Origin: Bacteroidales bacterium | GTDB taxonomy: Bacteria > Bacteroidota > Bacteroidia > Bacteroidales > UBA932 | Reading direction: 5' to 3' | Length of the DNA stretch: 7,535 bases | Assembly: GCA_017958765.1 (NCBI GenBank) | Contig: JAGDBY010000129.1 | Coordinates: 1 to 7,535 of the forward strand | The notes under the pieces: model-generated | What the model saw: only the letters and a program-made list of their open reading frames with translations | Database searches by the model: none | What the model was told of the DNA's origin: nothing | Shown: piece after piece, positions 1 to 7,250 of the stretch | Layout of the letters: every line of letters begins with the position of its first letter | Position numbering within the stretch: position 1 is the stretch's first letter | Program-made: the position numbers and the translations under genes

Positions 1-1353
1 GTGATATACCAGACTGTTAGGGATCAGACTGTTGTCCGCAATCATAGCTTCACTTCCGATCTTGACTGAGAGGTCCACTTTCTCTTCAGGCTCCTCGAAG
101 ACTATGTCGGAAGGGAACGGAGCGAGGCTGTGCTTTGTGAAATGATAGACAGGCCTCTCCTCTTCGACATCCTCTTGCAGCGAAGGCTTCTCTTTCTCTT
201 CCATATCGGGGATAGGAAGTCCGCTCAGAATGCAATCCATTTCAGCCTGCTGCAAGTCGTAGGAGAGCTCGCTGAAGCGGCCCTGAAGTTTGAACAGATT
301 CTGCTCCGCCGAGAGAAGTTCCTTCTCATAATTCTGCATCGCAGAGGATGAAGTGGCCTGCAGATAGAGACTTCTCAGCTCCTGCTGTCTGCTCTCGAGA
401 GCGGCTATTTCGGCCCTGTTAACCTCAAGGGCTTTATATGCCTCAATGTATTTGGCCAAGACGGGATCGGACACATTAATCTCCTCAGTGACAGGCTCTT
501 CTACAACCTTCTCCGGGATCGGGGTAATGTTCAGCTTCGCAATCTGCCTAGCCTCGGCTATTGAAGACACCGCTGTTTTTATAGGGGTGCTCTCGTATTT
601 TGCGACATATATTTTGACACTGTCTTCGCTGCAGTCTCTGTTGCTTGCAAAGAGGGTGAAATTACCGTCCGGAGAATTTGAAAAGAGGAAGTCGTCGTAA
701 GTGGAAGAGAATGGGAAACCGAGATTCTCCGGAGCTCCCCACTCGCCCGAAAATTCGTCCCACCTACTCTGGTATAAATCGAAACCGCCCATTCCAGAGA
801 GGCCCTGAGACGAGAAATAGAGTGTTTTTCCGTCACTCGACAACATCGGAAAAATCTCGTCTTTTGAGGATGTAATAGCCGGAGAAGCCAGCGTCGGAGG
901 GCTCCAAAGGGTGCCATTTATTCTGTTTGTAACATAAATGTTACACACTCCCTTCTCATCCTCGGCAGAGAAAACCATCCTGTCGGAACCGTCGTAGAAT
1001 ACTATCGATCCGTCCTGTCTGACCTTCCACGCGCCGTCCTGCAAGTGGCTGTAATAGAGGAAGAAATCCTCTCTGGACACTGTCAGTGTCTGCCAAACCT
1101 CAGGCCTTGTGGCATACTGGAGCATACTGTACCCGTTTTCGCACAGGGTAACCTTCTCAAGAAGGAGGTTATTGTACTGAGAATCCTGACTGACGGACAT
1201 CGCCTGATTGTAGTAATTCTCCGCCCCTTTAAAATCGTAGTTTCTAAGCAGCCTGTCACCTGTTCTCTCCAACTCCGCCACACTTTGGGCAAAGACGCCC
1301 TGCGACAGAACAGCCAGCAGCACCAGTGTGAGATATATGTTTAAACGTTTCAT
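1..1353 (-). CDS. Exported PD40 (WD40-like beta-propeller) repeat protein with coiled coil, 3' end missing
   Basis: The frame is open from an ATG at 1351-1353 to the left edge with no stop, giving the first 451 residues of a longer protein. Residues 1-22 form a classic Sec signal peptide: MKR, a hydrophobic core LTLVLLAVL, then a likely signal peptidase I site after VFA, before QS. There is no lipobox cysteine, so it is probably periplasmic or outer-membrane associated. Residues 24-75 are helical and TPR-like (GDRLLRNYDFKGAENYY). Propeller-type PD40 repeats follow at about 113-142, 164-194 (motif DEIFPMLSSDGKTLYFSS) and 220-250 (SPDGNFTLFASNRD). Residues about 297-370 are rich in E, Q, L and A and look like a coiled coil; an acidic linker follows. 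In Bacteroidota such proteins often end in an OmpA-like or SPOR domain, but that part is not visible. It diverges from secDF, so it has its own promoter. The exact function is unknown; a cell-envelope structural or sensing role is inference only. Confidence 0.85.
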   Translation of the reverse strand, partial: MKRLNIYLTLVLLAVLSQGVFAQSVAELERTGDRLLRNYDFKGAENYYNQAMSVSQDSQYNNLLLEKVTLCENGYSMLQYATRPEVWQTLTVSREDFFLYYSHLQDGAWKVRQDGSIVFYDGSDRMVFSAEDEKGVCNIYVTNRINGTLWSPPTLASPAITSSKDEIFPMLSSDGKTLYFSSQGLSGMGGFDLYQSRWDEFSGEWGAPENLGFPFSSTYDDFLFSNSPDGNFTLFASNRDCSEDSVKIYVAKYESTPIKTAVSSIAEARQIAKLNITPIPEKVVEEPVTEEINVSDPVLAKYIEAYKALEVNRAEIAALESRQQELRSLYLQATSSSAMQNYEKELLSAEQNLFKLQGRFSELSYDLQQAEMDCILSGLPIPDMEEKEKPSLQEDVEEERPVYHFTKHSLAPFPSDIVFEEPEEKVDLSVKIGSEAMIADNSLIPNSLVYH

Positions 1354-1372
1354 TTTGAGGAAAAAGTGGAAA

Positions 1373-1380
1373 CAAATTTA
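1373..1380 (-). promoter_or_regulatory. Candidate -7 promoter element for the PD40 gene
   Basis: Read on the minus strand the bases are TAAATTTG, an exact match to the Bacteroidota -7 consensus TAnnTTTG. It ends 19 bases before the ATG, so the 5' leader would be only about a dozen bases. I see no clear TTG-type -33 element about 19 bases upstream, only T-rich sequence. The call rests on the -7 match and its position. Confidence 0.5.
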
Positions 1381-1410
1381 CTAAATACTTTATATTTTAG
1401 GAAAAAATAG

Positions 1411-1418
1411 TATTTTTG
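1411..1418 (+). promoter_or_regulatory. Candidate -7 promoter element for secDF
   Basis: TATTTTTG matches the Bacteroidota -7 consensus TAnnTTTG exactly and lies 45 bases before the secDF ATG, giving a leader of roughly 40 bases. The -33 region has only T-rich sequence (CTTTATATTTTA, near 1388-1399), not a clean TTTG. The element sits in a short A/T palindrome, AAAAATA-G-TATTTTT. The leader downstream is A/T-rich, with no Shine-Dalgarno sequence next to the ATG, which is usual in this phylum. Confidence 0.6.
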
Positions 1419-1463
1419 CAGACTATTTTCGACGAAAAGTAATTTTAAAATAACTAACATACT

Positions 1464-4400
1464 ATGCAAAGTAAAGGCGCCATTAGATTAGTGGCTATTC
1501 TCATCGCTCTTGCGTGCCTTTTCCAGCTCTCATTCACGCTGGTAACAGCATTGCAAGAAAAAAAGGCTGCGAAGTATGCTGACGGCCAAGTTGCCTTAGC
1601 GCAAAATCAGCCTTCATTCAATGATGTCAGCGAATACGACAAGGTATTCTTCCTTGATTCAGTTCGCACTGCGGCAAACAGCACATATTTGGATTCAATC
1701 TCTACCGAGAAGGTTTATTTCGGCTACACATACAAAGATGTGAAGGAGAAAGAGATCAACCTTGGTCTTGACCTTAAGGGAGGTATGAACGTGATGCTTC
1801 AGCTCGATTTGGCTGAACTGGTACGCTCCTGCGCCCGCGCAAAGACTACTCCGGAGTTCCAGAGAGCATTGGCACTCGCCAACGAAAGAGCCGTAGATTC
1901 TCACGAAGACTACATTTCTCTTTTCGCTGCAGCTTGGAATGAGATTGCTCCTACACAGAGACTGTCGTTTGACATTGACATTGACAAACTCAGCGGAGAC
2001 ATCAAGAACAAATCCAGAATCACCAACGAAGAGATCATCGATCTTCTCCGTCAGGAGGCTGAAAGCGCAATCAACAACTCTTATTCAGTTGTAGAGCGCC
2101 GTATCAACCAATTCGGTGTCGCTCAGCCGAACATCCAGAAGATTGCCAGAACAGGCCGTATCCTCGTGGAACTTCCGGGTGTAAAAGAGCCTGAGCGTGT
2201 TCGTAAGCTTCTCCAGGGAACAGCTTCTTTGGAATTCTGGCACACTTATACATATCAGGACATCGTTCCTTTCCTTCAGGAAGTTAACGACTCTGAAAGA
2301 GAGAAACGCGCCGCTTTGGAACCTGTAGTTACCTCTACTGCCGAGCAGACTTCCGCTTCAGAGCTTTCACAGGCACTGGCAGAGCAGGCTAATACCACAA
2401 ACGAGGTTTCCGATGCATACGCTAAAGAGAACCCTCTCTTCGCAAAACTCATCCCTACCGGAGCCAATACAAACGCCTGCCTCGGTCTTGTACACTACCG
2501 TGACACCGCTGAGGTAATGCGTATGATCAAAGAATCCAACGTGGCATTCCCTAACGATTTCGTTCCTGCTTGGTCATTCAAACCAAGCTCTTGGGATGCT
2601 TCAGGCCTTATGTACGAATTGGTGGCCCTTAAGAGCACAGGCGGCAAGGGCGCAGTTCTGGACGGCGGCGTAATCACCTCAGCACGTGTTAACTACAACC
2701 AGATTTCTGGTAATGCCGAGGTTAGTATGACAATGAACAACACCGGTTCTGCCCGTTGGGAGGTTATCACAGAGCAAAGCATCGGACATCAGATTGCAAT
2801 CGTGATGGACGGCAGCGTATACTCATATCCTAACGTTCAGAACAAGATCAGCGGCGGTAGCAGCCAGATCACCGGTAACTTCACTCAGGAAGAGGCAAAC
2901 GACCTTGCAACAGTGCTTAAATCAGGTAAACTGAGCACCCCTGCACGTATCGTTCAGGAGCAGGTTGTAGGTCCTTCACTCGGTCAGGCTTCAATCAAAG
3001 CCGGTATGCTTTCATTCCTGTTGGCATTCTTGCTGGTGTTGATCTATATGATATTCTTCTACCGTAAAGCCGGTATCGCAGCCGACATAGCATTGCTCTG
3101 CAACGTGCTCTTCCTGTTCGGCTCTCTGGTATCATTCGGAGCTGTTCTTACACTCCCTGGTATCGCCGGTCTCGTGTTGACAATGGGTATGGCCGTGGAT
3201 GCCAACGTGATTATATATGAGCGTATCAAAGAGGAGCTTCGCGCAGGCAAGGCCCTCCGTCTTTCAATCTCAGACGGTTACAAGAACGCTTACTCAGCAA
3301 TCGTCGACGGTCAGGTGACTACATTGCTTACAGGTATCATCCTCTACTTCTTCGGCAGCGGAGCAGTTAAAGGATTCGCAGCAGTGCTGGTTATCGGTAT
3401 CATCACTTCTGTGTTCACCTCAATCTTCATCCCGAGACTTATCTTCGAACGCAGACTTGCAAAGGGTAAAGACATCACATTCGATTCTCCTTCAACAAGA
3501 AACTTCCTGCAGAATACCCACATCGACTTTTTGGGTGCAAAGAAGATCTCTTACCTTGTATCAGGCATCGTATGCGCAATCTGCCTTCTGTCTTGCATCT
3601 TCAGAGGATTCTCTCTCGGCGTTGACTTCAGCGGCGGCCGTACTTACGTAGTCCGTTTCGACCAACACGTTACAGCTGAGGCAGTCCGTGCAGCAACTCT
3701 TGATGAATTCGGCGAGGCTGCAGAGGTTAAGCAGTTCGGTAGCGCTTCTCAGATGAGAATCACTACAAAATATAAAGTGAACGAGATCAGCCAGGAGGTT
3801 GACAAAGAGATCGAAGGCAAGCTCTACAATGCCCTCAAGACATTCTTCGTTGACCAAATGTCTCTCGAGCAGTTCTCTTCAACACTGGACAACCCTAACG
3901 GTATCATCTCTTCAGACCGTGTAGACGCAACTATCGCGAGCGAAATGCAAAGAGAATCAGTTATTGCGGTTATTCTCGCTTTGATTGTAATCTTCGCTTA
4001 CATCGCTATCCGATTCAGGAACTGGACTTGGGGTATCGGAGGTGTCGCATCTCTGATCCACAACTCAATTATCGTGATCGGATTCTTCTCACTGTTCACC
4101 GGTATCCTGCCGTTTACATTGGATGTCGACCAGACATTCATCGCTGCGGTGCTTACAATCATCGGTTACTCAATCAACGATAACGTGGTTATCTTCGACC
4201 GTATCCGTGAATACAGGACTCTGTATCCTAAGCGTGAACTTAAAGAGAATGTAAACGACGCGTTGAACGCTACTTTGTCAAGAACAATCAACACCTCTTG
4301 CTCAACCTTGATCGTGTTGATCGCAATGGCAATCTTCGGCGGTGAGTCAATCCGCGGATTCTGCGTTGCCTTGACTCTCGGTGTTATCGTAGGTACTTAC

Positions 4401-4472
4401 GCTTCACTGTTCATCGGTACACCTATCATGTACGATTTGAACATGAAAAGAGCTGCCAAGAAGAGCAAATAG
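1464..4472 (+). CDS. secDF: Protein translocase subunit SecDF (fused SecD and SecF)
   Basis: Membrane-embedded accessory subunit of the SecYEG translocon. In this RND-superfamily protein proton flow drives pulling of exported proteins on the periplasmic side. The 1002 residues cover SecD then SecF in one chain, the normal arrangement and size for Bacteroidota. SecD part: first membrane segment about 8-30, DLKGG motif at 103-107, large periplasmic P1 region to about 510, then five membrane segments about 513-657. The SecD TM4 motif GMAVDANVIIYERIKEEL starts at 575, with D579 the expected proton-relay aspartate. SecF part: membrane segment about 697-715, GVDFSGG at 719-725, periplasmic P4 region to about 828, then five segments about 831-987 including GYSINDNVVIFDRIRE at 901-916, with D906 as the SecF counterpart. 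Residues about 275-325 are a low-complexity S/A/E/T-rich insertion in P1. The C-terminus is basic (KRAAKKSK). It uses CGT and CGC arginine codons far more than the neighbouring PD40 gene, consistent with higher expression. Start fits the upstream promoter; it appears monocistronic. Confidence 0.97.
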   Translation: MQSKGAIRLVAILIALACLFQLSFTLVTALQEKKAAKYADGQVALAQNQPSFNDVSEYDKVFFLDSVRTAANSTYLDSISTEKVYFGYTYKDVKEKEINLGLDLKGGMNVMLQLDLAELVRSCARAKTTPEFQRALALANERAVDSHEDYISLFAAAWNEIAPTQRLSFDIDIDKLSGDIKNKSRITNEEIIDLLRQEAESAINNSYSVVERRINQFGVAQPNIQKIARTGRILVELPGVKEPERVRKLLQGTASLEFWHTYTYQDIVPFLQEVNDSEREKRAALEPVVTSTAEQTSASELSQALAEQANTTNEVSDAYAKENPLFAKLIPTGANTNACLGLVHYRDTAEVMRMIKESNVAFPNDFVPAWSFKPSSWDASGLMYELVALKSTGGKGAVLDGGVITSARVNYNQISGNAEVSMTMNNTGSARWEVITEQSIGHQIAIVMDGSVYSYPNVQNKISGGSSQITGNFTQEEANDLATVLKSGKLSTPARIVQEQVVGPSLGQASIKAGMLSFLLAFLLVLIYMIFFYRKAGIAADIALLCNVLFLFGSLVSFGAVLTLPGIAGLVLTMGMAVDANVIIYERIKEELRAGKALRLSISDGYKNAYSAIVDGQVTTLLTGIILYFFGSGAVKGFAAVLVIGIITSVFTSIFIPRLIFERRLAKGKDITFDSPSTRNFLQNTHIDFLGAKKISYLVSGIVCAICLLSCIFRGFSLGVDFSGGRTYVVRFDQHVTAEAVRAATLDEFGEAAEVKQFGSASQMRITTKYKVNEISQEVDKEIEGKLYNALKTFFVDQMSLEQFSSTLDNPNGIISSDRVDATIASEMQRESVIAVILALIVIFAYIAIRFRNWTWGIGGVASLIHNSIIVIGFFSLFTGILPFTLDVDQTFIAAVLTIIGYSINDNVVIFDRIREYRTLYPKRELKENVNDALNATLSRTINTSCSTLIVLIAMAIFGGESIRGFCVALTLGVIVGTYASLFIGTPIMYDLNMKRAAKKSK

Positions 4473-4487
4473 TTCTTCCTGACACAG

Positions 4488-4526
4488 AAAAAAAGAGCCC
4501 TGACCGAAGTCAAGGCTCTTTTTTTT
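4488..4526. terminator. Bidirectional intrinsic terminator between secDF and glyS
   Basis: An A tract (4488-4494), stem AGAGCC (4494-4499), a C/A mismatch (4500/4513), stem TGAC (4501-4504), a four-base loop (4505-4508), then GTCA and GGCTCT, ending in a run of eight T at 4519-4526. On the plus strand it ends secDF 15 bases after its stop. Read on the minus strand it has the loop C-TTCG-G, an especially stable tetraloop, followed by seven T, and it lies 17 bases past the glyS stop. It therefore serves both converging transcripts. Confidence 0.93.
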
Positions 4527-4543
4527 GCTTTAAATGCCCGTAT

Positions 4544-6082
4544 TTAAATCTTCTTGAGCAGATTGACCAGATCCACCTTTTCGGCGATAACGGCCTTTAA
4601 AGAGGAAATATCGACCCTCTCCTGCTCCATTGTATCCCTGTAACGGATGGTGACTTTGTTGTCCACCAGAGAATCGTGATCCACGGTAATGCAGAACGGG
4701 GTTCCGATAGCATCCTGACGGCGGTATCTCTTGCCGATACTGTCTTTTTCATCGTACTGGCAGTTATAATCGTATTTGAGCATATCCATTATCTCCTGAG
4801 CCTTCTCAGGGAGACCGTCTTTCTTCACCAGAGGAAGCACGGCGGCCTTTACAGGGGCAAGGCTGGCCGGAATTGAGAGCACGACTCTCGTCTCGCCGTT
4901 CTCCAGAGTCTCTTCTTTGTAAGCTGATGAGAGAACTGCAAGGAAGCAGCGGTCCAGACCGATGGATGTCTCAACTACGTAAGGCACATAGCTTTCGTTC
5001 TTCTCAGGGTCGAAATACTGTATTTTACGGCCGCTGACACGCTGGTGATTGCCCAGGTCGAAATCGGTGCGGGAGTGGATTCCTTCAAGCTCTTTGAATC
5101 CGAACGGGAATTCGAACTCGATGTCGGTGGCTGCGTTTGCATAGTGAGCCAGCTTCTCGTGGTCGTGGAAACGGTATTTCTCGTCTCCCAGTCCCATAGC
5201 CTTATGCCAGTTGAGTCTGAGCTCTTTCCACTTCTTGAACCACTCCATCTCGGTACCAGGCTGAACGAAGAACTGCATCTCCATCTGCTCGAACTCTCTC
5301 ATTCTGAAGATGACCTGGCGGGCAACTATCTCGTTTCTGAACGCTTTGCCTATCTGAGCGATTCCGAAAGGAATCTTCATACGGCCGGTCTTCTGAACAT
5401 TCAAAAAGTTTACGAAAATACCCTGAGCGGTCTCCGGACGGAGGTATATCGTACCGTCTTCTCCGGAAATATTGCCCAGCTGAGTTGAGAACATCAGGTT
5501 GAACTGGCGCACTTCGGTCCAGTTCTTGGTTCCGCTGATCGGGCAGGCGATATCGGCATCGACGATGATCTGTCTCATCTCGTTCAAGTCGTTGTCATTC
5601 AGTGCCTTCACCATTCTGGAGTGGATAGCGTCATACTGGGTTTTGTTCCTGAGAATGTTAGGGTTGGTAGCCCTGAACTGCTCCTCGTTGAAAGCATCTC
5701 CGAAGCGTTTGCGACCCTTCTCCACCTCCTTGTTCATCTTCTCTTCGAGCTTTGCCAGATAGTCTTCTATAAGGACGTCCGCTCTGTATCTTTTCTTAGA
5801 ATCTTTATTGTCGATAAGAGGATCGTTGAATGCTCCCACGTGACCGCTGGCCTCCCAAACCTTAGGGTGCATAAAAATCGCGCTGTCTATTCCGACAATA
5901 TTCTCGTGAAGGCGTACCATTGAATCCCACCAATACTTCGTGATGTTGTTCTTCAATTCTACACCAAGCTGCCCGTAATCGTATACAGCGCTCAATCCGT
6001 CATATATTTCACTGCTTTGGAAAATAAATCCGTATTCTTTGCAGTGAGCAGTCAGATTCTTAAAAACTTCTTCTTGTGTCAT
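4544..6082 (-). CDS. glyS: Glycine--tRNA ligase, eukaryotic-type homodimeric form
   Basis: Cytoplasmic class II aminoacyl-tRNA synthetase that joins glycine to tRNA-Gly using ATP. At 512 residues it is the single-chain alpha2 type, not the bacterial alpha2beta2 GlyQ/GlyS pair. Class II motifs are visible: motif 1 around MHPKVWEASGHVGAF (71-85), motif 2 from GKAFRNEI (245-252) to FRMREFEQMEMQFF (259-272), with LRPETAQG at 214-221, and motif 3 ETSIGLDRC (371-379). Residues about 92-165 are a charged insertion typical of this GlyRS type. The C-terminal anticodon-binding domain (about 405-512) holds KYDYNCQYDEKDSIGKRYRRQDAIGTP-like sequence, the usual ending for the family. The ATG lies one base after the folK stop (TAA-A-ATG), so translational coupling is likely, and the preceding A/T-rich folk tail probably provides the open initiation region. 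Transcription ends at the hairpin just beyond the stop. No key residue seems missing. Confidence 0.97.
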   Translation of the reverse strand: MTQEEVFKNLTAHCKEYGFIFQSSEIYDGLSAVYDYGQLGVELKNNITKYWWDSMVRLHENIVGIDSAIFMHPKVWEASGHVGAFNDPLIDNKDSKKRYRADVLIEDYLAKLEEKMNKEVEKGRKRFGDAFNEEQFRATNPNILRNKTQYDAIHSRMVKALNDNDLNEMRQIIVDADIACPISGTKNWTEVRQFNLMFSTQLGNISGEDGTIYLRPETAQGIFVNFLNVQKTGRMKIPFGIAQIGKAFRNEIVARQVIFRMREFEQMEMQFFVQPGTEMEWFKKWKELRLNWHKAMGLGDEKYRFHDHEKLAHYANAATDIEFEFPFGFKELEGIHSRTDFDLGNHQRVSGRKIQYFDPEKNESYVPYVVETSIGLDRCFLAVLSSAYKEETLENGETRVVLSIPASLAPVKAAVLPLVKKDGLPEKAQEIMDMLKYDYNCQYDEKDSIGKRYRRQDAIGTPFCITVDHDSLVDNKVTIRYRDTMEQERVDISSLKAVIAEKVDLVNLLKKI

Positions 6083-6107
6083 TTTATAATAATTGATTTA
6101 ATAATTC
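6083..6107 (-). promoter_or_regulatory. A/T-rich translation initiation region of glyS inside the folK 3' end
   Basis: Codons 133-139 of folK plus the stop are almost pure A/T. All four leucines here (134, 135, 138, 139) are TTA, while only one of the other 16 leucines in folK is TTA. There is no Shine-Dalgarno sequence before the glyS ATG. An unstructured A/T-rich stretch in this position is how Bacteroidota commonly mark starts, so I read this as the glyS ribosome-loading region. The role is inference; the codon skew is directly seen. Confidence 0.5.
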
Positions 6108-6503
6108 TTTCACAAACGGCCTCTCAGTGACCTGCGGATGAGGAATTGTCAGCCTTTCAGTATTTATCACGGCATCGTCGAACATCAGAATGTCTATGTC
6201 TATCACCCTCGACTCGTAAACCCTTGCTCCGCTACCGTCATATTTGGCTGTGTGCGCCGGGCGCCCCATCTCAATCTCCACTTTCTGGCATATATCCAAT
6301 AGATGTTCCGGCGTCAGGGAATCCTCCCTCTCAAAAGCTAAAACTCTGTTCAGAAATGCCGGTCCGTCGAACCCTATCGCCTTTGTCACAAGCACTTTGC
6401 TCTTCACAAAATGAGCCTTGAGATACCTCTTCAACAGCGATTCGGCCCTGGCGATATTAAGCCTCTTACATCCCAGATTGGTCCCGAGCAGCAAATAAAT
6501 CAT
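6084..6503 (-). CDS. folK: 2-amino-4-hydroxy-6-hydroxymethyldihydropteridine pyrophosphokinase (HPPK)
   Basis: Transfers pyrophosphate from ATP to 6-hydroxymethyl-7,8-dihydropterin, the step before dihydropteroate synthase in folate synthesis; cytoplasmic. The 139 residues are a little short of the usual 150-170 but the fold markers are all there in order: the N-terminal strand and loop YLLLGTNLG (3-11), the substrate loop KAIGFDGPAFLNRV (41-54), EIEMGRP (76-82), the metal-binding RVIDIDILMFDD (99-110) with D102 and D104 as the expected magnesium ligands, and the closing IPHPQVTERPFV (120-131). The usual GPR before the IDIDIL core is ESR here, keeping the arginine. It starts 3 bases after the stop of the DUF59 gene and ends 1 base before glyS, so it sits in the middle of the operon. 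A folate gene among Fe-S and tRNA-charging genes has no obvious functional link; shared housekeeping expression is the simplest reading. Confidence 0.93.
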   Translation of the reverse strand: MIYLLLGTNLGCKRLNIARAESLLKRYLKAHFVKSKVLVTKAIGFDGPAFLNRVLAFEREDSLTPEHLLDICQKVEIEMGRPAHTAKYDGSGARVYESRVIDIDILMFDDAVINTERLTIPHPQVTERPFVKELLNQLL

Positions 6504-6506
6504 CTT

Positions 6507-6827
6507 CTACAGTAATCCTAATTCCAACTTGGCCTCTTCGCTCATCATATCCTTATTCCACTCCGGCTCGAAAACAAGCTCGATTACAACATCCACCACT
6601 CCCGGAACGTCCCTTACAGCCTCCGCCACATCCTCCACCAACTGGTCTGCAATAGGGCAGTTAGGCGCCGTCAGAGTCATTTTAAGGTCCACTTTATGGT
6701 CCTCATCCACATTTATCTCGTAGATAAGCCCCAGGTCATATACGTTTACAGGTATTTCAGGGTCGAAAACCTGCCGTAGGGCCATCACTATATTGCCTTC
6801 AAGGGCGGTTTTAGCATTCTTATCCAT
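6507..6827 (-). CDS. MIP18/DUF59 family iron-sulfur cluster assembly protein
   Basis: A 106-residue single-domain DUF59 protein, related to SufT, PaaD and eukaryotic MIP18/CIA2. Members help mature or deliver Fe-S clusters to client proteins in the cytoplasm. Signature features are MALRQVFDPEIPVNVYDLGLIYEI (starting at 15), with the conserved DPE at 22-24 and DLGLIY at 31-36, and the TAPNCP motif at 53-58 whose C57 is the conserved, probably functional cysteine. Then come a helix DQLVEDVAEAVRDVPGV (61-77) and VFEPEWNKDMMSEEAKLELGLL at the end, where the EP.W...MMSE pattern is typical of the family. The ATG follows the sufE stop directly (TAG-ATG), with a purine-rich AAAGAAAAGGG about 8 bases upstream, inside the sufE tail, that could aid initiation. 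Neighbouring sufS and sufE support a role in the SUF pathway. It lacks the longer N-terminal region of full-length SufT, so I give no symbol. Confidence 0.92.
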   Translation of the reverse strand: MDKNAKTALEGNIVMALRQVFDPEIPVNVYDLGLIYEINVDEDHKVDLKMTLTAPNCPIADQLVEDVAEAVRDVPGVVDVVIELVFEPEWNKDMMSEEAKLELGLL

Positions 6828-7250
6828 CTAGCAGCCCTTTTCTTTATAAGCCAGACTGTAATTCATTATCTGTTTGATCATAGAGACAAGTCCGTTCGCA
6901 CGGGTCGGGGATAGATTCTCCTTCAGTCCTATCGTCTCCAGAAATGAAAGGTCGGCGTTTAATATATCATCCGGCTTCTGGCCGTTGAACACTCTGATTA
7001 ACAATGAGATAATCCCTTTGGTGATAATAGCGTCGCTGTCCGCGGTAAAATAGAGCAGACCGTCCTCCATCCTGCAGTCGAGCCATACCCGGGACTGGCA
7101 ACCGGCGATGAGATTCTCTTCAGTCTTCTTTTTCTCATCGATCTGCGGCAGGGATTTGCCCAAATCTATGAGATACTCGTATTTGTCGAGCCACTCGTCA
7201 AAAGAGGAGAACTCCTCGATGATTTCCTTCTGTATATCTTTAATCTCCAT
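6828..7250 (-). CDS. sufE: SufE-family cysteine desulfuration (sulfur acceptor) protein
   Basis: Accepts persulfide sulfur from the cysteine desulfurase SufS, stimulates that enzyme, and passes sulfur on to the SufB scaffold for Fe-S cluster assembly. The 140 residues match the usual SufE length. The active-site motif is NLIAGCQSRVWLDCR (46-60) with C51 as the expected sulfur-accepting cysteine. Other family marks are YLIDLGKSLPQID (26-38), the strand LYFTADSDAIITKGIISLL (66-84), SFLETIGLKENLSPTRANGL (102-121) and the terminal helix. Two further cysteines occur, C59 and C140, the latter as the last residue. The ATG overlaps the sufS stop by one base (TAATG), pointing to translational coupling and matched amounts of the two partner proteins. 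Confidence 0.95.
   Translation of the reverse strand: MEIKDIQKEIIEEFSSFDEWLDKYEYLIDLGKSLPQIDEKKKTEENLIAGCQSRVWLDCRMEDGLLYFTADSDAIITKGIISLLIRVFNGQKPDDILNADLSFLETIGLKENLSPTRANGLVSMIKQIMNYSLAYKEKGC

Noticed and set aside
130..700. Short plus-strand open frames at 130-351 and 446-700
   Set aside because: Both are antisense to the continuous minus-strand PD40 frame and look like chance frames; no start signals or domains are visible.
579..917. A 112-codon open frame on the minus strand inside the PD40 gene
   Set aside because: It is out of frame with the PD40 gene, which has a signal peptide and recognisable propeller repeats through the same bases. Its Arg- and Ser-rich translation resembles no protein family.
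1404..1418. A/T palindrome AAAAATA-G-TATTTTT as a possible operator
   Set aside because: It is made of A and T runs that arise easily in this A/T-rich intergenic stretch, and part of it is the -7 element itself. One imperfect copy without a known regulator is not enough to call an operator.
3561..3857. A 98-codon minus-strand open frame opposite secDF
   Set aside because: It is antisense to the SecF conserved core and has no homology that I recognise, no promoter and no plausible start context.
5045..5488. A 147-codon open frame on the plus strand, antisense to glyS
   Set aside because: It lies wholly inside the strongly conserved glyS coding region, and its translation shows no recognisable domain. 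It is a by-product of codon use on the other strand.
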